Shown here piece by piece: positions 34,111-45,300 of a DNA stretch of 64,000 nt. A model generated the notes under the pieces. It was not told the origin of the DNA. It searched no databases and saw only the letters and a program-made list of their open reading frames with translations. A program made the position numbers and the translations under genes. The first letter of the stretch is position 1. Every line of letters starts with the position of its first letter. Source of the DNA: Aedes albopictus. Lineage: Eukaryota; Arthropoda; Insecta; Diptera; Culicidae. Where the stretch lies: positions 460,097,004 to 460,161,003 of the forward strand of contig NC_085137.1 of NCBI RefSeq assembly GCF_035046485.1, read 5' to 3'.

Positions 34111-34674
34111 AAGGTGTTATATTCAGCTTTTAATTTATGGACAAAGGAATTTTAGTAAATTTCATATTTTAAAAAACTGTAAAACTCGATATTGAACAAA
34201 AACTTAAAAACTGTTCTACTTAAAATTTTTTGAAGCACGGTTTTGAAATCAGCACTAAATTTTTAGGTTCACGACTTTCGTTTTATTTTGAAACCAGTGT
34301 AACCAATTACTATTATTATTATTATTTATTAAAGACATTTTACATTGTTTAATTTATGTGTCTCCTTGTTTGTTTGTTATTTTTTCGCCCGTAATTATTT
34401 TTTGTTAGTTCATTTTTTGGTAATAAATAATCAATTTATGTTTAAGTTTTTTATTCGTTCATAAGTTTATTTATTGATTATTGATTTGAATAGTGAAATA
34501 TCTTTGAAATTTTCAATTATTTAGATATACACTCACACCCCAAAATTAGTATGTCGTCAATACTTTAATAGATTCATTACGTAAATGGATTTGTTTTTTT
34601 ATTTATATAGAGTTCACGCTCTTCCATAGCAGTTTATCTCAAATCATATCCAGTAATATCGAAATAAGCCATGA
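34111..34674. other. AT-rich stretch, nothing recognised
   Basis: Runs of TTATT and long A/T tracts; no gene or defined repeat. Confidence 0.4.
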
Positions 34675-34850
34675 GATCGTACGGCCGAAAACGTTATTAG
34701 GTCGAAAAGGTTCATAGACCGAAAATATTGTTAGGTCGAAAAGGTGGACAGGTCGATATATCGTGTGGCCGCAACATTTTTATACATCAAAGTGTTTATT
34801 TATTCCAGTAGGTCATTGGACCGAAAAGGTCATTGGGTCGCAAAGGTTAA
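34675..34850. repeat. Diverged AGGTCGAAAAGGTCATT-type short tandem
   Basis: Units of about 18-20 bp (aggtcgaaaaggttcat, agaccgaaaatattgtt, aggtcgaaaaggtggac, ggaccgaaaaggtcatt). Same motif plan as GGCCGAATGGTCATT at 20561-20617. Confidence 0.65.
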
Positions 34851-35113
34851 AGTGACAACTTAGATGATTCAAAATGATCGTGAAAATCGTTGTTGATGGA
34901 CCTTAAACAACTGAAATATTTTTTTCGCTATTATTTGTTTATTTTGTTTTTATTTACAGTTTTGCATTTATCAATTTAATGATTGATTGATTTATTTTTT
35001 ATTGACTCATAATTCATTTACTTATTTTTCATTATACATTTCGTTATATTTACTCTTGAATAATTAGTTGAAATATAACCCAAATTTACATAATATATCA
35101 TATAAACCATTAG

Positions 35114-35335
35114 TGTGGCTTCGTGGTCGTGCGGCTAGTGTCACCAAGCATTTAGTCGCATCGTTCTAGGAGTGCGGGTTCGATTCCCTCCGCTGCTGTC
35201 AGGAAAAGTTTTCGGCTGTGCCACTGGGCGTTGCATGCTAGTGCGTTGTTTAGTGTTGTGCTTTCTTCAAAGAGCAAACAGCTCACTGGAAGTACTAAAC
35301 GTGTCCGTGTCTTTTTAAGTTGAAAGTTTACATGA
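35114..35335 (+). mobile_element. tRNA-derived SINE, another family
   Basis: The head TGTGGCTTCGTGGTCGTGCG is followed about 60 bases later by box B GGGTTCGATTCC, then a tRNA-unrelated body. The 3' end is uncertain (around AAGTTTACATGAC). It has neither the body nor the tail of the other two SINE families here. Confidence 0.65.
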
Positions 35336-35866
35336 CTAAACTGAAGTTTACATGACGAGTAATTTTCATATTTTTTTCTTATCTGTGTAGTTCAAACCTC
35401 CAACACGCCCTTAACTCCTACCAACTTCTCTTGCCGCTTCTTTACCGTAAACCAAACTTATCCCTAATCATAAGTACTCAAACTAACGTGAACACAATCA
35501 AATTACATTTGGGTTACGTTACTTTAATGGAGGTACCCAAATAGATTATATCTTATGGATTCTACCTAAATAGAGGTCCCAGTGTAATGTGATTTGCAAA
35601 AACGTCTCTGTGTTGTTGTGAGGATATGCGTATGGCTCAGCACAAAATGCGTCTTAGAAACATTTTATTATTTTTTGTTCGTCAGGTTTTATTGGCGCGG
35701 TAACTACGGATGGTTACAAGTGACAAAAATATTGGAACCAATAGGAGGATTGAATAAGCGGTCGTGAAATTGAATTTTTCGCTGAAACTTAGTAATAATT
35801 TAATTAAATTGAATTAATCTAGAAGATTTGGACCGCAAATAGTGAGTGGAAGAAAGCACTGTGAGA
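35336..35866. other. Stretch with no recognised gene
   Basis: A small imperfect palindrome lies around 35535-35582 (GGAGGTACCCAAATAGA/TCTACCTAAATAGAGG). Nothing else is recognised. Confidence 0.35.
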
Positions 35867-36060
35867 ACATAGGGTATCGAGCCACTTAGACAGTGGTTTC
35901 TATTTTGGGCTCTTTTCCGCTACAACTAAATTGACTTGAAATTTTGTACTATACTTATCTCACTGCTTTCTAAAAAAGTGTCAATTGGTTTAAATTGACT
36001 GAGTTATAGCGGAAAGTGCCCAAAAATAGAAGCCACTGCTCAAGTGGTTCGGTTCCCTGT
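35867..36060. mobile_element. 194-bp MITE with ACA(G/T)AGGG-like ends
   Basis: The left arm (CCACTTAGACAGTGGTTTCT, TTCCGCTACAAC) is mirrored at the right (AGAAGCCACTGCTCAAGTGG, GTTATAGCGGAA). Confidence 0.8.
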
Positions 36061-36635
36061 AATATTATAAAATAGTTTAAAATTATTAATGAATAAACCT
36101 GTTCCTAGTTCAAGGTGCTCCATGTTTGTTTTAATCTGCTGCATTGGCGTATCTAGGATTTTTTCCTAGGGGGTGCCTAGGGGGTGCCAGTTTCAGTGGC
36201 TTCTAAGTTATTTTGCTTTTTTTTAAAGGAAATACCGAGCCACCCTCAATTTCTTAGTATAATGATATACTGCGTCGCGGAAAAAAATAGAACGAAAATT
36301 TAAACGCGCTATATTTTAAAGAACAGTTTTTTCTGGAAAATCCAAACCGTTGTACTGATGTGAGGTTTGGAAACTTAATAACTTGATTGCGTATAATACA
36401 TGGAATTTGTATTTTGGAAATTGTTTTACAATTTATTTCAATTAAGACTTCTTTTGCAAATCTCTCAGTAATTCCTTTCTTCGGTAATATCTTTTTTTTT
36501 TGGACTTTCATTATCTATGCTATTCGGAATTCCTTCGCCAATTCCTTCGAAAACTTCTTCGGAAATTCTTTTATAAATCGCTTTTATAATTTTAATGAAA
36601 ATTCTTTAGAAAATTTCTTCTAGATTTCTTCAGTA

Positions 36636-36814
36636 TTTTTTTTATCTGTATAAACGAGATTTTTTAGCCCTAGGCTAGTTCATCTCGGGACGCTTTACTT
36701 CCCTTCCGAAGGAAGAACTCACATTTTGCGACGAGTTTGTCGGGAGTGGGATTCTATCCCAGATCATCGGCATGACAGTCACGTGTTTTAACCACCACAC
36801 CAGGTCCGCTCCAC
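36636..36814 (-). mobile_element. tRNA-derived SINE nested in the TIR element
   Basis: On the minus strand it starts at GGAGCGGACCTGGTGTGG with box A-like TGGTGTGGTGG and box B-like GGGATAGAATCCC, then body AACTCGTCGCAAAATGTGAG and a short T/A tail. The 11-bp duplication TTTCTTCAGTA flanks it (36625-36635 and 36815-36825). Confidence 0.88.
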
Positions 36815-36825
36815 TTTCTTCAGTA

Positions 36826-39598
36826 ATTATTTAAGAAATTCCTGCAGCACATAGTTTTGGAATACTTTCGGCAACTCCGATATTACTTTCATTGAAAATT
36901 TATTTGGGAATTTTATCAGAAATTTCCTTGGAAATTTTGGAAACTTCGATTATTAATTTGGGAGCTTCTTCGGTAATTCCTTTGGAAATTGATTCAGCAA
37001 ATTTCTTAAAGATTTCCTAAGAGAATGTATTCGAAAAAAATCTTTGGTGGTTCTTTATAATTCTTTATATCTGTCACGGTGATACTACGACAATTACTTT
37101 TGGAATTCTTTAAAAAAAATATGCAGCAATTCCTTTGATGATTCCGGAAAATTCTTTGAGAATTTCTTCGATTTTTTTTTTTGTAAATGTTTGTGTAAAT
37201 TTTTATTGAATATATTGCGGTAATTTATTTTGCGATTGGATTTAGCCAATTTAGAAAAAAAAGCCTTAATATTTTCTTCAGGAATTCCATTGGTAATTCT
37301 TATATGAATTCCTTTGCAAGTACTTTGAAAGTTCTAAGGTAATATTGATGAAAATTTTTCCAGTAATATCTTTGGGAATTTGTCGGGAAGTTTTCCGTGA
37401 ATTTCATAGGATTTTCTTCAAGCAAGCCCATTTAAGAATTTCTGGATTTCCAATTCAGCAATTTTCGGAAGCAATCGATATAAATAGATCATAAAGAATT
37501 GCAAAAGTAATACCGATAAAATTGCCTGAGAAATTGAAAAAGCAACTGAAAAAAGGCTAAAATAATTTCAGAAGAATAGCCATTGAAATTATAAAAAATA
37601 TCCAAAGTAATTAAATAAATTAAATTCCAATGAAACTACCGCAGAAATTAAAAAAAAAACATGCTGTATGAAAGAAATGACCATACTGCGGTCTAGCGAA
37701 CACGGAGTCGTGGGTTCGAATCTCATCCATTTCTCAATTTGTCAATTAGCCTTCTAGTTTTTCCCGTACATCCCTATAGGATTTCATTAGAGATTTTTCT
37801 AGTAATACCTCCTAGGATTTATCTGGAAATTCCAATTATTCCCGAAATTCGTTTAGGGAATCCTCTTGAATATTTATATTGGGATGTCTTCAGCTGGTAT
37901 TCCTTGAAGAAGACAAACATGAGTTCCAGGAGTAATATCATGATTAATTTCTAGAATAATCCATTAATAAAAACTCTAGAGAATCTCCTGGAAGAATCTT
38001 AAGAAAAATCCCTGGAAGAATCAAAGGCATTTCTGAAAGCATCCAAGGGAAATTGTCTAGAAGAATCCTAGCAATTCCTAGAATGCCAGATGAAATTCGT
38101 AAAAGGATTCCTACAGGTATCACAATAAGAATTTCTGGAGGAGACCTAGGAGGCATTGCTGAAACATTAGAGGCATGGAATCCTAATCCTGGATGAAAGT
38201 CAAGAGTTCCTGGGTTCCTGGAGGAATTCAATGATAAAAAATTGGTGAAATCCCAGGAAAAACATCCTTTGGGATTTCCAGGAGGAAACACTGAAGGCAA
38301 GGCTCCTATGAAGGTTGCCTTGAATAATTCCAGCAAGTTTTTGAAGGAATACCTGGAGAAATTCATAGAAGAATCCCTAGATGAATTCCGGGAGGTATTT
38401 CAGTAAGAATTTCTAGAGGAGTCCTAGGGGGAATTGCTGGCAGAACCACAGCATCAATAGCTTGAGAAATGTAGCTGAAATTCCTGGATGAAGAACATGA
38501 GAAGCTTATGAGAGAATCGTTGGATAAAATATCTTGGATAAAAATTACTGGAGGAATCACCGGAGAGCTTCTGAAGAAATCACAGAAAAAAAATCTCAGA
38601 AGGTATTATAAGAAGGGTTCTAGCATCAATCCTAGGAGGAATTGCTGGAGGAAACTATTCAGGAAATGCCTGGGAGTATCCCAAGAAAAAAATCCTTGAA
38701 ATACCTAGTGAAGTTTCTGCAAGAACCGGTGAAGGTATTTTGGAAGAATTTATAACGAAGGCCCTGCATGAATCGCAGAAAGAAAATCTAAAGGAATCTC
38801 AAAAAGATTTCCCGGGAGAATTCCAGCCACAATGCTAGGATAAATTCGTATAGGAATGACTAGAAGTATTTCTGGACGTATTCTAGTAAGAATTTCTGGA
38901 GTAATTGTTGAAAGAACCGCATGAAAAGTTGTTTGAGGTATCCTTGGAGGAAGGCCAAAAGGAGTTGCTGCAGACATTTTTGGAGAAATCTTTGGATAAA
39001 ATCTCTGAAGGAATTCCTAGATGAGTCCTTGGAGAAATCCGGGGTAGAACAATCAAAGAAATTTCTGCAAGAGTTCCAGGAAGTTTGTCTGGAAAGATTC
39101 AAGCAAAAAAGACAGGAGAAAGCTCTAGAAGATTCCGTAGCATAAATTCTAAAGCTCCTTAGTTATCTGGAGGAAATCTTAGAATTCCGGCAGGTTTCAT
39201 AGAAGAAATTTCTAGAGAAATCCTAGAGTCAGGAATACCTAAAAGTAGTTCCTCTAACAAATGCCTGGAGGAATACCTACAGTTCACCTTGAAAGAATCG
39301 GTAGAAGTATACTGGAGGAATCCCTGACGGAATCGCAGGAGGAATTTCTGGAGGAATCTCAGGAGGATTTCCCGAAAGTATTGCAGCAAGTAAGAATGTC
39401 AGGAGCATTTCCTAGAAATATTTCTGAAGGAGTCCTAATAGGGATTTCTTGAAGAATTCCAGCTGGAATTCATGGAGGAAGGTCAATAGAAGTTCTTGGA
39501 GAAATCCTCTGTGGAATTTCTGGAAGAAACTCTGGAGAAAGTCCTGGATAAATCACTCATATTTTTGAGATTATTGCAACGTAAGAACTATATCACAA
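36826..39598. repeat. Degenerate GGAATTCC-type minisatellite inside the TIR element
   Basis: To about 37960 the words read TTCCTTTGGAAATT; beyond it they read GGAAATTCCTGGAGGAAT. The period is around 24-27 bp but poorly kept. A small GGGTTCGAATCTC box-B-like fragment lies near 37715. All open frames here derive from the repeat. Confidence 0.8.
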
Positions 39599-39858
39599 AC
39601 ACACGACTCGACGCGGAACAGGACATAACACTTTTTGTTCTTAGAAATAACGAAAAAAGGATATAAATTTACCTTTTTTAATGACCGGTTTCGGGTTTGT
39701 TGTCACCCATCATCAGGACGATGTTCTGGTTGGACATCGTCCTGATGATGGGTGACAACAAACCCGAAACCGGTCGTTAAAAGAGGTAAATTTATATCCT
39801 TTTTTCGTTATTTCTAAGAACAAAAAGTGTTATGTACTGTTCCGCGTCGAGTCGTGTG
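39599..39858. mobile_element. 260-bp near-perfect foldback MITE nested in the minisatellite
   Basis: CACACGACTCGACGCGGAAC on the left and GTTCCGCGTCGAGTCGTGTG on the right. The arms are about 125 bp and almost identical, meeting around 39728 between ATCAGGACGATG blocks. Recent by its arm identity. Confidence 0.9.
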
Positions 39859-40908
39859 ATTGCCTGGATAAATCCTTGAAGAAATCTCTGGAAGAATCAC
39901 CGAAGGGATTTTTAGAAAAATCCCAGGGAGATTTTCCGGAAGAATTTCTGGAACTTCCCTAGTAGAATACCTGAAGGTACCACAGTGAGAATTTTTGGAG
40001 TTGCTTGAGGAATCCTAGCCACAATTCCCGGAGAAAGGTCAATATAAGCTCCTGGAGGAGTTCCATGAGAAATTTCTGGATGAATCTCTGAAGGAATTCC
40101 TGAAAGAATCACCGGAGAAACTTCTGAAAGGATCCCAGGAAGATTGTCTTGAATTATCCCGCCAGGAATTCCTGAAGGAGTCCCAATAGAAATTTTTAGA
40201 GGAATCCCTAGAAGAATTCCGGGAAGTATCAAAATCAAAGTAAGAATTTCCATAGAATGTAGTATGTATGACCCCATCAGGACTGCCTGGAGAATCCTAT
40301 GAGAAGTTTATTGAAAAAAATCAGTAGGAATCCATAAGGAAGCCTAGAGAAATCACTGCATAAATAGATAGAGATATTTCTGGAGAAATCCATAGAAAAG
40401 TCTGTTGATTGTTCTTTCCAATATCCAAAACGCTGAAACGTACAACAAGTATACAAGTAATTCTGAGTGTGCCTAAGTTTTGTTGAAATGTGCCATTAAT
40501 AAATGTTAGAATTATTGTGTTAAGTTTTAAATTTTAGGTGTCTGACAAGAAAAATTCTAGGGGGTGCCAAATTTGTTCTAGGGGGTGCCAGGCACCCCTG
40601 GAACCCCCCCTAGCTACGCCAATGATCTGCTGTGAAAATTAATTCAACGATTGAATCGCCACCACAACAGGTATATTGAATGATATTGCATTTTTTTTCC
40701 CTGAAAACATATATCAACACAATAACAATAGTTTTATTTTAAAATTGCTTCAGACAAATGAAATATCCATCACTGATCTTTTCAGATGCTTCCTAAAATC
40801 AATGAAAACTCAGCGAAAATTCATACTGTTCCGTCTTTGCCAAAGCCGTCATGCTCCACCGAACCACTTCGCCGAACTAATCCGATCTTCGCTTCTTGCT
40901 TCTTCCAG

Positions 40909-41314
40909 ATGGCTACATAATTGGCAATTACCTGCACGCATCGGAACAGGACATCCGGGACTTTTTCTGGACCGGCTCGGGCGATGGCCCATCGTCGGCC
41001 CTTAATCCCTTCGACCGGTTTCCAATCAGTGAGGATGCAATCATCAAAACGGCCACCGTTGTGGCCACGGTGTACATCGACCGGAGTGGCAGCAGTGGGG
41101 GCGCAAACGGCGGCGGTGCCGGAGATGAGCTGTGCATCTTCGATTGTCCTCCGGCCGGCGGCGGTGGGGGCATCGTGGACGAGACGATTGATAACGTTAC
41201 ACCCACCGACAGGCGCTTCTGGCTGATGACGGTCATCGGGGGGCTGTTCGGCAAGAAGGATTACCCGGAACTGGAGGGAAACCTGGCCAAACTGTACCGG
41301 GTGGCGTTTACCAG
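40909..41314 (+). CDS. Coding exon of an unrecognised, possibly KIAA1549-like, membrane-protein gene (exon A)
   Basis: The reading frame is open through 135 codons, with GC-rich codon use unlike the surrounding AT-rich repeats. It is bounded by a pyrimidine tract plus AG acceptor (TTCTTGCTTCTTCCAG ending 40908) and a GT donor (GTAGGT at 41315). The first codon is split, with one base supplied by an unseen upstream exon; the last codon lends two bases to the next exon. The peptide starts near GYIIGNYLHASEQDIRDFFW. It has an acidic, Gly-rich low-complexity insert (GGANGGGAG, GGGGG) and ends LAKLYRVAFTR. I do not recognise a named domain; the LEGNLAKLYRVAF segment loosely recalls KIAA1549/UPF0606 proteins, a weak suggestion only. 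Nothing in this exon shows a signal peptide or membrane span. Confidence 0.85.
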
Positions 41315-42147
41315 GTAGGTACGGTGATTCGCGGACGGATTTGTACGGGTGGTGTTTTCTGATTGTTAATAATATATAGAGTGTGGGCCGTGGGGTCATG
41401 CAGGCAGGGGAGTTATAATTCAGTAAATAATAAATCTGGGCAGCTCAACGGATCCGAATCTTGACCACTTTTTTGTGCCCTAAGGCTTGATCCAAATGTG
41501 GCATTTAAGTTTTTCTGAAGCCATTACCATAAGTTAGGGTAAAAACACTAGACTTCGCTCCCCTAAAATTCTGCCCTAATCTTCGCCACTTCATACATAA
41601 AAAATGGAAAATGTGTGGAGGGGGCGAAGACTAGTGCTTTTACCCTATATGTTAACAAATATATGACAAATATCTTTTGAACTAAAAATTGTGTACTTGT
41701 TTCAGATTCTGGGTTTTAAGACAGCTAAAACTCGAAGTTTATTTGCAGATGCCAGTGCAAACTACATAAGTCATGACAAGAGAAATTGACAATTTTCAGA
41801 GAACGTTGCACCTTAATTTTTCAATATTCTGTTAGAGCCTTCAAGTTTTTGAAAGCAGCATTGAAATGCAAAACCCGTAAATCACGTGAATGGTGATGCC
41901 TAATGCTAGTTGTAATTGTTTTTTTTTTCACTATTTTTCAAAATTGCATTCTTGTATACATATGGCATACAGTTACTGTTGAGTGCAGTTCATTTTTTGC
42001 CACACTTTGGAGAAAAGTCTATTCCTTTCTGGAAAAGAATTGCCGGATTAGAGCCAGCATAATCCGACTAGCAAAAGGGAAGCTCCACTCCAAGGGGGGA
42101 TGAACAAGAGAGAGACAATTTCCTGGCTAACAGTTTCCAATTTCCAG
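41315..42147 (+). other. Intron between exons A and B
   Basis: 833 bp with GT...AG ends, AT-rich. It contains a TA-flanked MITE at 41537-41645. Nothing else is recognised. Confidence 0.8.
41537..41645. mobile_element. 109-bp intronic MITE with GGGTAAAA ends
   Basis: GGGTAAAAACACTAGACTTC on the left and GAAGACTAGTGCTTTTACCC on the right, flanked by TA at both sides. It sits wholly within the intron. Confidence 0.8.
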
Positions 42148-42558
42148 ACAACAAGCATTACATCTCGGTATCAACAACAACACTCTTCACATGCAATCGT
42201 CACCGCCGCAGAGAGGAGGAAGTCATCGAATACGGAGGAGGAGCATTCCATCGGATCGCCCCGAGGGGCTCCGGACCAGTGACCGGGGTAGGAGGCACTT
42301 GGTCGAGCAAGTCAGATCAACGAGGACAATGGAATCAAGTGGCAAACGTAAGCCGCTCGAAGGCAGGAATGTTCTTGTGAATGAGCAGGTCTACAAGTAC
42401 GAAAGATATAGACGGAAGCGTAGGAAAAAGGTGCACAAACGAGATACGGACGATGGGTCAGGCGATGGAGACGGAGGAACTGGGCAGCCTGTGGTGGTGG
42501 TGTCCGAACAAGGACATGCGGAGAGCGTGCAGGATGATCAAATGCAGCAGTTGCAACG
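42148..42558 (+). CDS. Coding exon B of the same gene
   Basis: It is entered at a TTTCCAATTTCCAG acceptor and left at a consensus GTGAGT donor (42559). Splicing exon A to B completes an arginine codon and keeps the frame open: ...AFTR is followed by QQALHLGINNNTLH. The exon is 411 bp, exactly 137 codons, with phase-2 boundaries on both sides, so skipping it would preserve frame. The peptide is very basic (SHRIRRRS, YERYRRKRRKKVHKR), then acidic and Gly-rich, with a VVVV patch too short to be a membrane span. The basic cluster could be a nuclear-localisation-like or juxtamembrane segment, or carry furin-type cleavage sites; this is not resolvable here. No family motif is recognised. Confidence 0.85.
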
Positions 42559-43280
42559 GTGAGTGGCAGTAGTTTAGGCTATAACTTTCCATATGATAAA
42601 TAGCTTTCAACGGAATAGTTATTGTTCTTCAATCTTCTATCTTCTATCTTCTATCTTCTATCTTCTATCTTCTATCTTCTATCTTCTATCTTCTATCTTC
42701 TATCTTCTATCTTCTATCTTCTATCTTCTATCTTCTATCTTCTATCTTCTATCTTCTATCTTCTATCTTCTATCTTCTATCTTCTATCTTCTATCTTCTA
42801 TCTTCTATCTTCTATCTTCTATCTTCTATCTTCTATCTTCTATCTTCTATCTTCTATCTTCTATCTTCTATCTTCTATCTTCTATCTTCTATCTTCTATC
42901 TTCTATCTTCTATCTTCTATCTTCTATCTTCTATCTTCTATCTTCTATCTTCTATCTTCTATCTTCTATCTTCTATCTTCTATCTTCTATCTTCTATCTT
43001 CTATCTTCTATCCTCTATCTTTCATTCTGGTTTTTTTATTTCCATTTTTTTTGGTTTTCTCTTTTATATATTTATATCATTTTCTTATTTTTTCAACTTC
43101 TATCATTTACTCTACATGTTATCTTATTTTTCATTTCTTAGTTTCACTTTTTCATATCCATTATTCTCTTAAAAAGTTTTACTGATCCGTAGTAGACCAG
43201 CTCACCAATTGTCATCAACAAAAGTGATGAATTCGATTCCACGTCCATCATTGAACCATGCGCTTCGTTTCGATTTTCAG
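42559..43280 (+). other. Intron between exons B and C, over half microsatellite
   Basis: 722 bp with GTGAGT donor and TTTTCAG acceptor. A (TTCTATC)n array occupies 42633-43018. Confidence 0.85.
42633..43018. repeat. (TTCTATC)n heptamer microsatellite, about 55 copies
   Basis: Near-perfect 7-bp unit with one altered unit at the 3' end (TCCTCTATC). It is intronic, and its sense strand is pyrimidine-rich. Because 7 is not divisible by three, each plus frame gives the same SSIFYLL heptapeptide repeat, an artefact. Confidence 0.98.
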
Positions 43281-43529
43281 GGAAACATCCGCCATCAACG
43301 ATGAACCGACGTCACCACTTGTGCGTAATTATGACAAGGAGGCCTACTCGAGTCCTGTTGGTGGCACTGGTAGCGGTGGTGGCGGCGGCGTCAGCGGTGG
43401 TAGCAGTAGCAGTGCCACCAGTTACAACAAGCGACAAGTACGTATTTTGATACACAATACCACCCACTTGCGGGAAGGCGACAGCGACGAGGACCTATCG
43501 ATGGACGGGACCGATCCGGCGAGATCAAA
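43281..43529 (+). CDS. Coding exon C of the same gene
   Basis: Entered at CGATTTTCAG and left at GTGAGT (43530). Joining to exon B completes CG|G (Arg) and continues ETSAINDEPTSPLVRNY. It is 249 bp, 83 codons, again phase 2 on both sides. The peptide has a Gly/Ser linker (GSGGGGGVSGGSSSS), then KRQVRILIHNTTHL with an N-glycosylation sequon (NTT) and an acidic stretch (DSDEDLSMDGTD). The gene must continue: the exon ends two bases into a codon and no stop occurs. No further exon could be identified before the 500-N gap or beyond. Confidence 0.85.
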
Positions 43530-45300
43530 GTGAGTACCAACCGCGCGCGCACACGGCGGTATCGATGAGAGTTCTGTTTTTACCGATTCGGTGAATTATT
43601 TTTCGAGTAGCTCCCGTCGGTTGGTGTGTGGTTTGACTCCGGTGCAATCATCGAGAGTGGCTCGGTTTATGGCAACAAAATTGGACATATTATTTTTCAA
43701 TGCTGGGGGAGTGGTTAATGATGGAATTGATGTTTTATTACGGTTTTTTTTCTAAGCGTTGCACCATTGTGATACTTTATTCGTAAGTACGTGCTTCAAT
43801 CGATGACATGAAATGCTATTCTGGAATTTCGAACAAGATTTTTTTTATTACAGTTGTGTCATAGATAACTAGTATAGTCGTTAGAGTTTGTAAAGGTAGG
43901 ACATTTTAATGGGATTTCTAGACAATTTAAATATTTCTCTGTCAAAGGTTGACAAAGTGAATTTATATAGACAATTGTGTCACAAAAAGAATGTCAGTGA
44001 AAAGTAAAGTTATATAAAAATTCCATGATGAAATCATACAAATAAATAAAATATAGAAAATTTTAACAGAAATGTCACAATATATGTTCATCCTTATATT
44101 TGTAGTCAAGTACTCTGAAACAAGAACCTTTAGTTTCACCAAGATTGGGCAAGTCATGCTCGAGAAACGGTGCTTTTACGGAATGATGTTTTGATGATTT
44201 CTTATATTAAACGTCAAGAATTCAACTTCACTCTGACCTTATTTTGCGTTCATTTTTCACGTTCATTATTCGGATTAACGTCTTTCCCAATCATTGTTCT
44301 TAATCTTGAACACTTTTCTAAATATGTAGACGCATGTTATGTTTGAAAAGCCATCAAAGGCCATCTGATGGTTGCTCCTGATATTGTTATTTCTGCTGTT
44401 AGATGGCAACACTGTCAAATATAATAAAAAATTCCAAATATATGAATACAATTTTAAAAATCTATCAGATTTGTCAGCATAATTTAAGTGAGCGTCAAAT
44501 TTTATTCTATGTTGCATAGAATAATACAAAGTATTTTTTTTCTGGCAGCACTGCTCTGCCGTCGAACGCATAAATGTCATGTTACATTTCGACATTTCTG
44601 AGGTTTTTATGTCAAAAGTCATATTTTGATAAATAATTTTGAAATATTTTGTCAACATCTGAATTTATACATGTTTCGATAGTTGAATTGCGTTGAAGTC
44701 GATCAAATGCGAGAATAGTCAAAGTTTATTTTGAAACTTCAAATGTGTTTTTCTCTGGTTTTTCTATTGTAACATGTGACATGTATGCGTCCAAGGGCAG
44801 TGCTGCACTAAACATAAAACTCTATTTATATAATCCACTACAATTGGGATACTTCCAATGTTCATTAAAAACTGTATGAACGTCACACATTACTAGCGAG
44901 GCCTTCTAGATTCATCTTGAGTACTTGTATCCGTAAATTTTAGTTCTTCAAAATAATCTCTGCAATTGACAACACTGTACAACGACCAATACGATTTTAA
45001 GCTAAAATTTTGAATTCGAATGTTCTGTAGTTTATGTAGACATCCAGTAACATCTTTAGTGTTATTTTATAACACATAAATCTTATATGTTATTTTATTA
45101 TACAACTGTTATAGTAGCTGGCAACACTGGTCATGCAGTTACAAGTACAGCTGTATATTTCATGCAGTGGTGTCATTGAAATCCAAGTTGCTCACTGAGA
45201 AACCAGCTCTTGAGATAAAAAAAAAACTAACTTCCTACCAGTATTAGCGTCTATTAACTCTACTAGCTCTTAAAAAGTTATCTAAAATTTATGCGAAATT
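43530..45300. other. Downstream intron sequence, AT-rich
   Basis: No exon is recognised. Around 45040-45130 an AT-rich imperfect palindrome (GTGTTATTTTATAACAC and TATGTTATTTTATTATAC) may be a small MITE. GCAACACTG words recur at 44407, 44970 and 45122. Confidence 0.5.

Larger units (their letters stand above)
36142..40624. mobile_element. 4.5-kb TIR element filled with GGAATTCC-type minisatellite
   Basis: It begins CATTGGCGTATCTAGG and ends with the complement of CATTGGCGTAGCTAGG (15/16 match). It is flanked by a perfect 8-bp duplication ATCTGCTG (36134-36141, 40625-40632). Subterminal AGGGGGTGCC words occur at both ends. The interior (about 36500-40400) is degenerate short-period repeat that changes strand sense near 37960, interrupted by a SINE (36636-36814) and a foldback (39599-39858). 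No transposase is visible, so it is non-autonomous; 8-bp duplication fits hAT-type mobilisation. Its right end lies 285 bp upstream of a coding exon. Confidence 0.88.

Noticed and set aside
40821..41399. 192-codon minus-strand frame opposite exon A
   Set aside because: GC-rich shadow of the plus-strand exon; it crosses the splice sites that give an in-frame plus-strand product.
42593..43185. Two overlapping frames with SSIFYLL repeats
   Set aside because: Product of the intronic heptamer; lies between GT and AG sites of a well-supported intron.
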